From the NCBI RefSeq assembly GCF_037975245.1, contig NC_092582.1, forward strand, positions 3,101,001-3,165,000: a DNA stretch of 64,000 bases, given 5' to 3'. A program made the position numbers and the translations under genes. The DNA is from Apostichopus japonicus. Lineage: Eukaryota > Echinodermata > Holothuroidea > Aspidochirotida > Stichopodidae. Positions within the stretch are counted from its first letter, which is position 1; the number at the start of each line of letters is the position of its first letter. The notes beneath the pieces were generated by a model that ran no database searches, was not told the DNA's origin, and saw only the letters and a list, made by a program, of their open reading frames with translations. Shown piece by piece: positions 26,901 through 42,100 of this stretch.

Positions 26901-29900
26901 ACTTTGCTTTTTACAGCCTTTGTTGAGGGCAAACTGGTTAGGTGTCTGTAGTACTTTGTATATTCACTAAAACCTACCATGATTTTCTAGGTAACTACTT
27001 TTCCCAACTTTATCATGCTTTTTCCACATTCTCCATATCAAGATGTTTTGCTGAAATGGAGGTGAGGGTGGGTAGGAGCCATACATTTTACAGGTATGTT
27101 ACATTGCCTAAATGTATGTGTTGTAAGAAATAACTCAAATTAGCTAACACTGAAAAAGTGATTGTTAGTGCACTTACAATACCCACATTATAGTTTGCAA
27201 TCTTTAATACCCCCACTTGAATTTTAATCGAATAAATTAAACTTTTTTCTTCCCTTGAACACAGTATGTCAGTTTTTTTTGTTTTGAGGTTATCATTTCC
27301 CAAAGAGCACGCAGTGCTCTCAGGATTGATTTCATTAGACTTTCAGTATTATTCAGCCGTTACCCAGGTTATCATTCTCTAGCGTTTATAGCCATAAACA
27401 CATCTTACCTTGGACTTGACATTGGAAACAGCCTGATCAAACAAGTTACATATTTGGTCAGCAGCACCTGCAGAGTCGGCTGTGGAAGGAAAATATGAAA
27501 ACTGATTATGTATGTATTTTAGATCCTCCTGCAAGCAGGAACTCGCGAAGAAGCCATCATTGGCTTATCAAAGCCGCAAGCTGACCGAAGTCAGTCTCTA
27601 ACATTCATATTTAATGTCCATGATTATGAATTGTCAATTGTCAACAACTCTGTAACTGGACGACATACAAATTAATCTTGGAGTGACTCGAACGGGTTAT
27701 TATTAATTTATCATGGTCAGAAAGGGAGAAAACCACCAAAAGATCAGGTTTCTTTTTTCTTAAGGTGTTTTCTTTACAATTTTGTGTTACAAACAAAAAC
27801 TCCCAAACATCCCTTTCAAGTACCACGAACACCTAACCAATTTGCCTCATATTCCGTACATTTGTTGTGTATGATAATTTCATTCAAAATTAAATTTTTC
27901 GAAACCTCTTTTCGTTTCTTAGATATACACATTTGAAGTTTTGATAGATCTGGGAAACTCGTTAAGTATGTGCGAACTATGTAGCATTGCACTCATCTGA
28001 ATTTCTTATGTTAGTCCTTAATAAGTTCACCCCTAATTACTGTGTTAGGGCACTACACCTATCTAATTGTGTCATGAACCAGTCGCTGAAGTTACACCAA
28101 TATGGAGAGGGACCCAAAAGTGGGTTGCAAATTTTGTTTTAGATGGGTCCCAGCTTTTGGAGCTTGTCCACGTCCTTAGTACAAGCTAGCCCTCAAGCAT
28201 TCTGATCATCGATTCTGGGGGGAGGGGTCTGATCATCGATTCTGGGGGGGGTATGATGATCATTTCTGAGGGGAGGGGTCTGATGATCGATTCTGAGGGG
28301 AGGGGTCTGATGATCATATCTGAGGGGAGGGGTCTGATCATGGATTCTGAGGGGAGGGGTCAAATGATCATGGATACTGAGGGGAGGGGTCTGATCATGG
28401 ATTCTGAGGGGAGGGGTCTGATCATGGATTCTGAGGGGAGGGGTCTGATCATGGATTCTGAGGGGAGGGGTCTGATCATGGATTCTGAGGGGAGGGGTTT
28501 GATCATCGATTCTGGGGGGAGGGGTCTGATCATGGATTCTGAGGGGAGGGGTCTGATCATGGATTCTGAGGGGAGGGGTCTGATCATGGATTCTGAGGGG
28601 AGGGGTCTGATCATGGATTCTGAGGGGAGGGGTCTGATCATGGATTCTGGGGGGAAGGGTCTGATCATGGATTCTGAGGGGAGGGGTCTGATCATGGATT
28701 CTGAGGGGAGGGGTCTGATCATCGATTCTGAGGGGAGGAGTCTGATCATCGATTCTGAGGGGAGGGGTCTGATCATCGATTCTGAGGGGAGGGGTCTGAT
28801 CATCGGTTCTGAGGGGAGGGTCTGATCATGGATTCTGATCATGGATTCTGAGGGGAGGGGTCTGATCATGGATTCTGAGGGGAGGGGTCTGATCATGGAT
28901 TCTGAGGGGAGGGGTCTGATCATGGATTCTGAGGGGAGGGGTCTGATCATGGATTCTGAGGGGAGGGGTCTGATCATGGATTCTGAGGGGAGGGGTCTGA
29001 TCATGGATTCTGAGGGGAGGGGTCTGATCATGGATTCTGAGGGGAGGGGTCTGATCATGGATTCTGGGGGGAGGGGTCTGATCATGGATTCTGAGGGGAG
29101 GGGTCTGATCATGGATTCTGGGGGGAGGGGTCTGATCATGGATTCTGAGGGGAGGGGTCTGATCATGGATTCTGAGGGGAGGGGTCTGATCATCGATTCT
29201 GATCATCAATTCTGAGGGGAGGAGTCTGATCATCAATTCTGAGAGGAGGAGTCTGAATCGATTCTGAGGGGAGGGGTCTGATCATCGATTCTGACGGGAG
29301 GGGTCTGATCATCGGTTCTGAGGGGAGGGTCTGATCATCGATTCTGAGGGGAGGGGTCTGATCATCGATTCTGAGGGGAGGGGTCTGATCATCGATTCTG
29401 AGGGGAGGGGTCTGATCACCGATTCTGAGGGGAGGGGTCTGATAATCAATTCTGAGGGGAGGGGTCTGATGATCGATTCTGAGAGGAGGAATCTTATCAT
29501 TGATTCTGAGGGGAGGGGTCTGATGGGGGGGGTCATAGCTCATGGAAGCTTGTAGGTGGCAGATACCAAAGTTTGGGGACTGCTGGATTAAACTGTAAAC
29601 TGTAGTGCCATGATGTATGCATTCGATAACTGAATAATTATCACTGTACGACAGAAAAGACATATTTTGCCATCTCTGGGGAAAAATGGGGAAGGTGAAA
29701 TAGGTGGGACTAGAAATGGAAGCTGTAGCTCAAGATCCATGCAAACAAATCCAGGTCTCTAATGACAAAAATAGATCGATAATAACTGATTTCCATTCCA
29801 AATGAAAATCCCTATTGTTGTGAGCCTAACTAAAACTTAAGACTTACTAATTTTCCATTAAACTTTTTTAATCTTTGACATACCTTCATCTGGTGAAAAC

Positions 29901-32807
29901 TTTCTCATCACAAGACGAAGATGCATTTCCCACATGGCTGCTGATCTAACGTGGCTTGTAGTGGCCTTCTCTGCAATAGCAACAGCTTCATCGATCTGAC
30001 CACAGTTGACATGTGCATCCATCTACAAACGAACAGCAGAGGAACTAATGTTACAAATGAAACCAAACGTTGCTTTCGTGAAGATGTGGGATAGAAATAA
30101 TCACTCAAGTCTGTCGAACCAATAAGTCAATCATTCAATCTGAAACATTTATATAGCGCCAATATCAGCAAAAGTTGTTCAAACTAACAACGCAAACTAA
30201 CAACGGCGTGAACTTAATATAACGCCTTCGCACCATTCAACCCCATGGGCTCAACATTCAGGAAGGACATGACTAACTTTTCTTCTGTCCCCCCTCCTTC
30301 TCCCCTTGCTCCCCCCCCCCCCACATCACTCCTCTTCTCATAGCTCTCTTCCACCCTTTATTCTCCACACCTTTCTGTCTTTGTCCGTCTCCAGTTTATT
30401 CTCTACCCCCTTCCCTTAATCCCATCTTTGTCCCTCCACTGTTTATCTCCTACCTCTGCTCTTCCCCTGTTGGTTTCTTTCTTTCTTCTCTCCATCCCTT
30501 GTCTAATAATCCCCTTACATCCATCTCTTTGTGTTCACCATGCTCATTAACCTGTCTGTATTCTGTGCGTGTTTTTGTCCCTTCTGTTACTGTTACTTCT
30601 CATTTAACCTTTGAAGAAGATCCTGCTAGGATCGAAACGTCAGGCCAACTTACTTTTACACAACTTAATATATGCATCAGACCATGTGATACAGTTGTAA
30701 TAAAGTGAGCATTTGAGAAAAGGAGAAAGGATAAAAGATATGAAAAATATCGGAAATTGGGGACATTTTCTAGACCAACCAGCAAATTTTTTTTATTATA
30801 AAAATGCTTACTTAAAATAGCTGGTTGCTTGGAGACCACCTGGTGAATACATTTCTGTTGAGAACCTCATTCAGATATTTGATATTTTGCAAGAGGATTG
30901 TATATGGTTTGTAAGAGAATGGTAAAGAGGCAGTTTGTAAGAGGATTGTATATAGGTCAATAATTGGAGAGATTAAACATACCTCCTGTTATTTTGTAGT
31001 TGCGTAATGATTTAGCAAACTCTTTCTCTTCTTCTTCCAACAGAGCTGTTGCCATCTTGAGGTTTTTGCCCCCCAACCCCCCCCCCCCCCACAAAAAACT
31101 GAGGGATAAACAGACAAGTTACAAAATCTTCTTGCCTTATATTTTGTTCATCCAAACATTAATAGTCACCCATTCTGCTTCCTGTTATCTCTTACTATGA
31201 TAATACTAATAACAGCAGGATGTATTTTCCCTGTCCCCTAGCATGTCATAGCTTAATACTGGGTAGACTAGGTTTGCCAGGGCAAAAAAGTGAGCTATTG
31301 GGTGATAATCAGACAAGATATTGAGTCTCAACTCGGTAGAGGGAAAAGAAAGGTAACATCTCCTTTTTATATCCTCACTCTCCTCCTAGCTTCATGGCAC
31401 TCTCTTCTGACCGGGAGACATCCATCTTCTTTTAAAGACTGAAATCAGAGAATAGCATTTCTGGAAAGAAACTCGATCCAGGCTGACCACTTACCCATAG
31501 CTGGAAATTCTCCTCAGAGAGTTCAACATGATTACTGGCCTCTTCTAGAGTCGACAACAGCAGCTTCAGTCTCTGATGAAGGACAACAGTAATAGAGACA
31601 ACAGTTGGATGATGGGTGATATTAGGGCCAGAGGTAGGGGCAGGGTGATGGGAGGGGAGCAAATGGACAACTTGTAGGGCACTATATCACATTACCGCCT
31701 CATTTTGGTTAATTTATGGCCAAGTCACACATGAACCTCAGTTATTTAAACATATGATAATGCAAGTTCCTTTTTATTTCAAAACTATCACGCCCAATAT
31801 AGCTGTATTTTTATTCAAATATTTATGAACCATTAATGGTCGGGGAATTTGTGTCAACGAAATGACAGCAAATTTGTATAAATTCTTTGTTAATTTTTCC
31901 ATCAGTTCATGTCTTTGTGTTTTAAGCAGAAATATTTTGTTGTGTACAATATTGTATTATATAGCGCCCTCTTATTATCTGAACACTGTTGCCATGGTAC
32001 ACATAGATCTATATATATGGAATTTGCAATATTCTTTGTTGGCTATCAGATTTGTATATAGGGATCACACAGTGTGTAAAGATATCTGTAAGTATATATT
32101 GCAGGACAGGAAAAATCATAAAAATAATAATAATAATAATAAAAAATATCATGATGATGACAATAATAATAATGATCATAATTTGTTCACTGACCAAGAT
32201 ACTTAAATCACTTTGACAATATTACTATTTACTCAGTATATGTCCTACACAAACCTCGCAATTAAAAAACAAATGTGGCCATGATTCCCTATCGGATGCT
32301 ACTGCTTAATTAAATGCAATGAAAATAATGAATGCTATTACTTTCGGCATTGTCTTCTATGAGGTGTAACTTCCTCCAACCAAAGATTGCACCAACAGGA
32401 GGGAATTACTTAGCCACATCACTTACATACAAAGACACATCCAACCGAAACAAAAAGTTGACTCGCCTACAGAGTCTAATTTCTTGATGCAAAACAGCAA
32501 ATACAAAAAAAAAAGAGCTAACCTCTCAAATGTTAATTTATTTATTTTTTATTTTTCATAGAATAGTCAAATTTATTAAAGGTCACCTGTATTTCCCTCT
32601 AAAATGTGGAACCCAATCATCTATCTCTGTGGTATACATGGATGCATACACCCATACAAACATACATACACACACACATACATACATACTTACATGCATA
32701 CACGCATACAAACACGCGTACACACAAGCCACCTGTACTTACTGTACACGCACGCACCCCCGCATACAAACAATGTATACACACATACACACACATATAT
32801 ATATATA

Positions 32808-32839
<32 letters not shown>

Positions 32840-33098
32840 GATGTGTGTGTGTGTGTCACCAACAACAGAACTAGCATTGTTCGATACAGGTGACAAACGC
32901 CTACAGTGGAATTGCGACCTTCCTTACCGGTTTCGAACCTCTAGACATACAATTAGTGTACATAGCCTATTTGGTTAGGGTGTCAGCATATAAAACGGGA
33001 GGCCCAGGTTGGAATCCCGGTGTAGGCTGGAAGTTTTTTACTCATTACGTTTCATATATATTTATATATATATATTTATATATATATATATATATGAA

Positions 33099-33138
<40 letters not shown>

Positions 33139-33140
33139 AC

Positions 33141-33172
<32 letters not shown>

Positions 33173-36100
33173 ATATATATCATGCATTTTTCAGTATAAC
33201 AGTGCTGGATAGGTGTATTTCTACAATGTACAGCATATCAATATAATTTTGTGCTTTTTTCACCACGCACCACCCCATGCCCCTCATTTTGATGAAATCC
33301 CAAGAACAGAAAACTTTGACAGCTATTCAAATATTCCAAATGTATCATATTTCAAGGATAAATCAACAAACATGTTAAACTTGTCTAAGTGAAACGTCCA
33401 CATAGCATTTGCTTACACTTACGTCACAGACCTACTGTGATCCAACTCCCTGGCATAGATTAGCCAGTCAAATAAGTTACATTAAAGCAACCATATCTAG
33501 AATTAGGGGTATGATATTGAGATCGGGTTTTCAACCAGCGATGTGGAATTTATATCTCCTTAGTATAAGTTTCACCTTGTTTAAAATATTTTTAACTTAT
33601 GATCGTTGAAAATGTGTACTCAAATTGGCTTTTTCTCACATAGTAGGGAAACAATAGATTGCATTACCAAATGATGTTAAAATTACTCACAACGTAGTAG
33701 TTTTAAAAGACAAGTATTTAAGTTTATTTAAGTTATGTCATGTTTTTGTCACTTTTAACGCTTTTTGTCCGGAATTTTTGATTGTTTGTTTCATTAAGAC
33801 TACAACGTATTGCGTTGCAAAATGGGACTTAGTTGAGTGTCTGCTAGTGGAATTCATACAGAATAAACAATTGATAGCAATTCCAAAATACTTGAAGGAA
33901 CATTCAAGCTAATAAAATGTAATTATGATATATTTAAATAGTCATTTATGTATAGCAAGTACGGACAAGTGGTAACTATAAGAAAATAGAAACTTAAGTT
34001 TTTTTTATAGAAGTAACGGTAACCTGCAAGCTTAGAACTCAGAAATCACTTTCTCAAGAAACATGCAATTGTTAAAACTGCATATTGGGAAAATTAAATA
34101 TAACCAAATAGGTGCAAATAGATGCTTTCATTATTATTGTTTGCACCTGCTTACAGTAAAAAGTAAAATCATCAATTTTTGTTCACGTTCCTTTTCAACA
34201 ATGTATGGACGTATATGTAATAGTTTTATATCATGGTGGACTCTCTTTCAGACTTTCTTTCTTAACATATTCGTTTTAAGTACGTTCATTTCAGCTATTC
34301 AAATAGCTCGCACATGACTTGTACGTAATGTTTTATAAAGTACAGTTCCTGCCTTACTTCTTATATTTGAATATATTGTCATGATCGTGTATTAAAGCTT
34401 TGTATTGTGTTAGATCTTCTACCAGCGAGATTGATTCAATTAAATAGATCAGACTAATAAATTGGAAAGGATGTAGTGTTGCCAAAAAGTAATATATTGC
34501 TTTCTTTCATTTTAAAATCAAATGCCCAATTTCATCACTTGTTTTGCATATTTTGTATATCACTGAAAGATTTGCACGTTTTAAGCCTTCACTGTTATTA
34601 CCAACTAACCGATAGCTTACAAATATACATACGCCTGTTTGGGCACTGTGTAGTAAATTTTCTGAATAAAGATGTATTTTTTGTGTGCAAAGTTTGACCA
34701 AAAAAAAATACATCGTCGTTATTGTTTTATAATTTACTACAAGATAGTTACAATCTTTTAGACGGTCGCTATTAGTTGCATAATAAGGCTTTAACATTCT
34801 TGATATTTTATGCAAACGATTAAGTAAGTTCAGTTTACACCCAGATGCTTTGAGAATCCAACTATCAGTGTATTTTTAACAAGGAATAGTGGTTAAACAG
34901 CGACATAAGCAAGATAAATTATTGTTCAATTTTAATATGAGCTGTTGGTTAAAAAGAAATAACTAAAATATCAATATGATGTGGAGAGGGTGTTTGCTCA
35001 TATGTCATCATCCTACTCTTAATCAGAGAACATTTTCTTAAAGCAACCAATTGATTTTCTTCAAAATGGCGTTCTTGCCAATGATATTGACAGAGGTGTA
35101 AAATGAGATATATAAATTAATTTCATTTCTTTGTATTTATTTAGGAGCAATCTCATAGGGGAATATTGTTCTTGTTGTCTTCAGTAAAATAATATGCCTG
35201 ATTTAATGGTTACGTAATAAAAGTTCATAATTGTCATGAAAAATCATTGAATAACTTTCGATAAAAGACCAATGCAGAAGAAATTGAAATGTTATTTTAT
35301 GATGTAATCATAAAGTATATATGTTATAATTAATTGTACACCAACTTTTTTTTAAAATTATAATTTAACCCCCGGACGATGTAGCATCTTGGCTCCCATA
35401 ACAAAAATGATGGTTGCTGCCCCGCGTACTGATTAACTATGGTGACACTGATTGCAACCTTAAAGGTCCTTTGCAATAACATCGAATATGAGGTACATAT
35501 AGTCGCAGATATGCTACAGAGGCTATACATCATTGTCAAAAATTAGCAATTTGATTATGAACATCAGTTATCTCTTTAGCTAGTTATTTCTTCAACGTCG
35601 GTTTCGCCCTTCACGTAATTAAGTAGGTTATTTTTAGGGCCGACAAAAGGACTTATTAAATTTCAAGCCAAGAACTCCTAGCACACAAATTCCGCTTGTG
35701 CCCCAATACAATCCCATAGTCAACTCCATATGAGAACTATCAAACAGTCAATCTGTAAGAGAATGGTTTAAGGTACCCCATACTGGCTTTTCGTCAACCC
35801 CTAACCTTCAATTCACTGACTTTCTCCAGACTTTCCAACCCAGTTTCTACCTCCGCAAGCAATTTCCGTCGCAAAACACATCGCTGCCACATATGCCCCC
35901 ATATTTTCCCTGAAACTATAGTTAAATTCCCAGTGTTGACTATGGTCTCTTGTGATTCTGAATTCATTCAGTTTTCTAGTAGTCTGATGTGAGTAAATAT
36001 CTCATCTTGTTAGGATAGAACGGTTGCATATGTTTTTATTTGTGTATGAAGAATAATTCCAGGTTTTCCTTTCACCGGAATTATAACAAAAACAACATTC

Positions 36101-39100
36101 CAAAAAATATATGCCAGCGTTTGGTAAAAAAGTTACTACCTGTCAGAGGAGAGTCATTTGTTTAAACAGGTAATAAACCAACTTTGTGGAAATTAGCACT
36201 AAATTAATTGTTTTGAGAAAAAAAAACAAAGGGTTTTATAAAGGAAACACCAGACCATGGTTGCAGCAACTCAGTTTTGATGAAACACGAAAAGTGGGTA
36301 TCACTCTGAACCCGATCACTTTGTTAATCCGAGGAATTGCAAATATTCGTCCCATAAACTTTCAACAATTTTTTATTTCAGTTATTTTTTACACATTTTT
36401 TTTTAAAGTTTAAACCATGATTTTTTCTCCATTGTCTGAAAAATCGTTCTTTGTTCGAGTGGCTTGAAACAAACTGAGTTAGCAAAAATGAAGGAGACCA
36501 TGTTAAATGCCTCCACTCCACTTGTTGTCTGGATTTCAATCATTTATTTTTCAGTTGTATTAGCCTGTAGAAACATTATGAAACTGAAGTGATTCTATCT
36601 AGCCACAGATGGTACGTGACAGCATGTGACACTAACAATCTATGCCATGTCATCGCCATTTCTGTTTTCACATCCGGTTGAAAAGAAGTAGAACAAGGTT
36701 TGTAATTACCTTTACCAAACATAATTCTTGTTAAAAAATCTTATCTTACTTACAATGCTGCTGAATGATATTGAGAATTGCATATTACATTGTTGGCAAT
36801 TAGAAATATATCGTTTTCATGCAGAACAAACCACTGTTTGTTAGGTGCTACAAAACATCCGTATTTTCAGGCTGATAGGTTTACAACAACTCTCACAAAG
36901 AAAGGGTTACAAATCACGTTACTATAATTATTTTTCTACGACACCAAAAGACACAAATCACCCCCCCCTCAATTGGACCAAACAATGATAAACAAAGAGA
37001 CTTAAGGAATTTCAACTAAACATCTAGGTCAGTTGTTTTATAACGGCAAAATAAGACAAAATAACGTGCAGTTAAAAATTGAGAAACTTGATTAATTTCC
37101 AACCAATTACGGAACTATTAGCGAAAGGGCGTAGTAAGTTTTGTTCATGCTTTATTTAAATTCTACAGCCTTTACCACTAACTACAATTACTAAAGGGAT
37201 GGAAATCATATATATATATTCACCTAAGTTAAAGATACAGGATGTAACCTGCAAATATTATTCACTTGGAATGAAGCAACTAGCTATAAAACAATTCACA
37301 ACTTTTACATATCACATGTACCACAAAATTGATAAAGTCTATCTTGTGTTTCAATATGAAACTTTCAAAATGACTGCAAATTGGCCTAGCTTAAGGCTAG
37401 GTGAACAGTAAGTGAATTCAGTCAGACAAACTTTTCCTTTGGTGCATGCAATTTTAGGATTATATCCCAATATCGGATTAGTGAGAAAACAATTTGAAAT
37501 AAGTATCTTATGGATACCTGTACTTAATAACACGAAAAGTCAATACGTTTACTTATATACGTTTTATGCATATGTGGGGATATCATATCTCATTAAACCG
37601 GAAAAAAAAACAGAGATCTAGGCGCACATTTTGTATATGTTGTGAAAATTGGTTAACTTCTCTGTTCAAATGATTTTCATAGTTGCCATGGGAACTGATG
37701 GAACAATTTTCATATCAAATGGTTACAACAGCAAAAAAGGGAAAATATCGTGCAGGAAACATCGATTAATTCTCATTGAAATCTGCTAATAATTAAACAT
37801 ACTATTGTTGGCGCTCACGTTTTAATATCTTCTAAGTCTGTCCTATCCTGCTTACTATTGTCATTATTTTCATTCATATCAGCTTTAAAATATAACACAA
37901 AAGACTATTTAGACGATTTCAGAAGGTTCTTTTTGTTCTTTCAGAAGAGTTACTGTTTTGATGAGTCTAATAATCACACTTTATAATGAGTTTTATATAT
38001 TTTAAATTGATTTTTGACATAGAACCGTGTTGTAGAGCATGCAGTACATCTTTGTAAGCTTCGGTGTAATCGTTTCAACATATATCCATCAATCGGTTTC
38101 CCACTAACAAGATGAAGAGGACCTGCTACTTACCTCTGATTGCCATGCTAGTGATCCCAGCAGGTTTGTGTTATTTTATCCAGTTACAAAAATGCAGAAT
38201 TTAATTTCACCTGATTAGTGTTTCTAAGCTTGAAGTATCATAGAAGAGCATGGGACCCTTATATTTACATAATATTTAGGAAGACTACCAAACCAACAAC
38301 ATTACGGGCAATTTACTGCATAGAATTGGTAAGATGGTTAAGGTTACGGATTTAAGTTGATGTACCCGTCGGTACCCGTTGATGTATTGTCGGTACCCGT
38401 TTGTCGAAATGTGTCCTCTAATAAAAGTGGTTAGGTTAGAGGGCGAAAATGATTATATTCAATTTCTTATAAAATTTCAACTCAAAGGTGTATTGTTCAG
38501 CTGACATTAAAGTTGATAACAGCTTTAAAAATACAGCATATATATATATATATATATATACAAGCATATATTTGATACTGGAGAGATTTTTTATGTCCCT
38601 TTTTCATTTTGCTGAAATTTCCATTCATCATACCCCTTTGCTTGTATTTCCCTTTTCAATGGTTGTGTCAATATACCATCAAATATCATTGATAGTTATT
38701 CAACCATACATTGGTTGGATGCAAAATTATGAGGGTTTTACTGCAAAAATTGGCCTAATTTTGGACACCAAAATGTGACATTATGAAAATGGCTGTAATT
38801 TTCATTGCTCATATATATTCCCCTTCACTTTAATGGAGAAGGGGCTATGCTTATAGACAACTGTAGGACACCGAGTAACATATGTTAACATCATCACTTG
38901 TCCTTTTTAGTTGCCTCAAATCCACCTTTCTTAATACTGTATTATCTTTCAACATTACTAATTGTGTTCGACATTCACCGGAGAACCAGAATCAGCACTC
39001 AAATAGATACCTTTGTGTAATTCATTTTTGAACATGCATGTCACACTTTAGTAACCCAGTATCAAATAATGACTTACTGTATATACAACAATAACACACT

Positions 39101-42100
39101 TGATAGTTGTACTTCAAGTTAATCTAAAGGAAAAGGAAGATCACTTAGCAAGAATACTTTAATTAGATTCGGTTAATTTACTTGTTTTAAAAGAAAACTT
39201 TTATTGCCAAAGAAGTATCAGTTTATTGATGTTACTTATTCATTTATTTATTGAAGTGTACAATGTGCTTTGCAATGTCGTGTATAAACAAAGCGTTGTA
39301 ACAAATCATGAATTGTTTGCTTAATGATGCACGGAAACTTTGTGAACACAATACAATTTTCAGTAGAAGAAATATGTACTGTTTGAAATGTTGCTACTAA
39401 TAATTACATAGCTATGCTGCAAATGAGTACAGATAGGACTACCAATGTTTGTAACAGTAAAATAGGTGGGGCATAATATTGTGAAGACAAGATCATACAC
39501 CTATATTAACTCTTATCATTGTGTTATACTTACATAATAGTATGAAGTTAAAAGTAGTGTGTTACTATTTGCATTGTACACTCTAAGGATGAAAGGATAT
39601 TTCAAAATGGCGGCCTGCTGAACTAATTGCTCCCAGAGTCCGGCCTGATTTTGAAGCAACTGTTCAAAACCTCACAATATCACGTTTTTCGAATTTGTCA
39701 ATTTTTGATTTAAATGTAAGTAAATAAACAATGAAAACCTGAATGGGAAATAACATTAAAAACGAAAAAGGTTTTAAAAACAATGTATTTGAGTATATCC
39801 GATTTGATCTAGCGATCTCACAGTTGCACTTCCTGAACTCCACCAAGTGTTTAAAATACAAACACGTAGATCACTCCAAAAACAAACAACCGCAAGGATA
39901 TATGTTGTGTCGATGAATATTGTGAATCTTTCCACATTTTCAAAAATCCAATGAAAAGTATATGATTGATACGAACCTAAAATAATGTGCCATTTGCATT
40001 AAAGTGTCGTAGGATTTAAGAAAATGATCGAAAAACCAACAAATAAAGCATTAGCCATATTCTCTGCGTCTATTCTTTGAATTCACACAGCAATATGAAA
40101 CAATTAGGTTTTAATTTACAGGCTGGAAGCAAAGCAATGCCCTATTAGTTTTGACAGGAAGAGTATAAATATTAGGTTAAATACGTAGTTTTTGAAATAT
40201 CTTATAAATACACACATTTCATACCAAGTTTAGACATCAAATAATTTGTGATGATTGCAGCAGCTAATAGGCAATGATGCACTCTATAGCAGCAATATCT
40301 CTTGTTGAATATAATTCATATTTGACCTGCATTTTGTCTTCTTATTGCCATTACTCCCAATCCTTTATGGTTTCTTAAAAATGAATGACTTAATTATAAT
40401 TTCCCTTCATATCCCCTCGTAACGGTACAAGAGGTTTATAAAGCCTTAATGCATAGCTTGGCAGATTCTATATATTTACCATCAATTAGAACATTTTAAA
40501 CTTATCTGTCGCTAACAAAAGATCCAGAAACAACTAATTTTGTAACTCTTTAGTTACGACTCATTCACAGTCATTCCATCGATTTATTTACTTTCTATTC
40601 ATATTGTTAAAATCAAAATGGTTTTATCAATCATTATAAATTTGCCCTATGCCAAAGCATCATCATTTGTACATTAATATGGATAATGTCGGTACATAAA
40701 GTATAGGCTAATATTCGTACATAATATATGGGCTAATGTTCGTACATGATATATAGGCTAATATTCGTACATAATATATGGGCTAATGTTCGTACATAAT
40801 ATAAAGTATATTGTTATGTTCGTACATAATATGTAGGCTTATATTCGTACATAATATATGGGCTAATGTTCGTACATGATATATAGGCTCATATTCGTAC
40901 ATAATATATAGGCTAATGTTAGTACATAATATAAAGTATATTGTTATGTTCGTACATAATATATAGGCTTATATTCGTACATAATATATGGGCTAATGTT
41001 CGTATATAATATATAGGCTCATATTCGTACATAATAAATAAGCTAATGTTTGTACATAATATATCGCGTAATATTCAATCATAATATATAGGATAATGTT
41101 CGTACATAATATATAGGCTAATGTTAGTACATAATATATAGTATATTGTTATGTTCGTACATAATATATAGGCTAATATCGTACATAATATATTTGCTAA
41201 TATTCGTAAATAATATATATGTTCGTAGATAATATATCATAAGCACATTTGTTTCCAGCATCGTCGAAAAATTAAAATTGAAAACCAAAACAAAGGGGTT
41301 TGAGGCGATTATATGGGGCATGGTATATATCCATTTCATTATGATGAAGGGGTACTTAATCAACTGACATAGCCCATATTTAGAAATTGGTAACCTCCTC
41401 TGAAAACATGGGCAACAATGCAATACCATGAAGTGAAATACAATGCAATTGTGTTTGATAGTTCAAATGTTATTTTCTATAATTTTTCATTGTTATTATG
41501 TTTCGTTTTCACTGTTTCCATGTTGTTTAATACACAAATATAGATATTGGCTGATGTGTGTTCATGTGAGACAAATAATAGGAAGAAAATAGAAGGGTCG
41601 AAATACTTTAAAAAATAAAGAAATGCTACTTGAGGTACGAGCAGTCGAAATAGCGATGAAAAAGTATACCTTAGTATTAACTCTCATCATGTTGTTACAC
41701 ACGGTTTGCACTCCACGTGGAAGTTTGTAATAGTCATTTAAAAGAAATGATTTAATTTCGATTATAGCTTATATACCATCAAGTTCCTTTTTCGTTTCTA
41801 TTGGACTCAGAGACGTTCTCCGTCTACAAAGGATACATTTATTATTCATTTTTAACAATTAAAAAATGTTTGCTATGGTATCAAACATATATTATTTTTG
41901 AGTGTTACTGATTTATCTGATATTTTTAATATGTAAGTATTTTATCTAATAGTATTTTTAGTCAGTCTCAAAGTGTGTCATAGCAAATGTTTCTAACACC
42001 AAAAAAATAGCTGTAATCTGGATAATATGTTGGACTGTTACGTCGGAACAATTACACCTGTTTTTCATTTACGCAGTCGACTATATAATATTATCTAAAT

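Noticed and set aside
28253-29663. Long ORFs (up to 277 codons) on both strands of the 27-bp minisatellite
   Set aside because: They arise because the unit length is a multiple of three. They contain nothing but the repeat, sit in a UTP6 intron and lack splice links.
32530-33246. Several overlapping ORFs of 60-118 codons
   Set aside because: They are made of CATA/CACA and TA microsatellite sequence.
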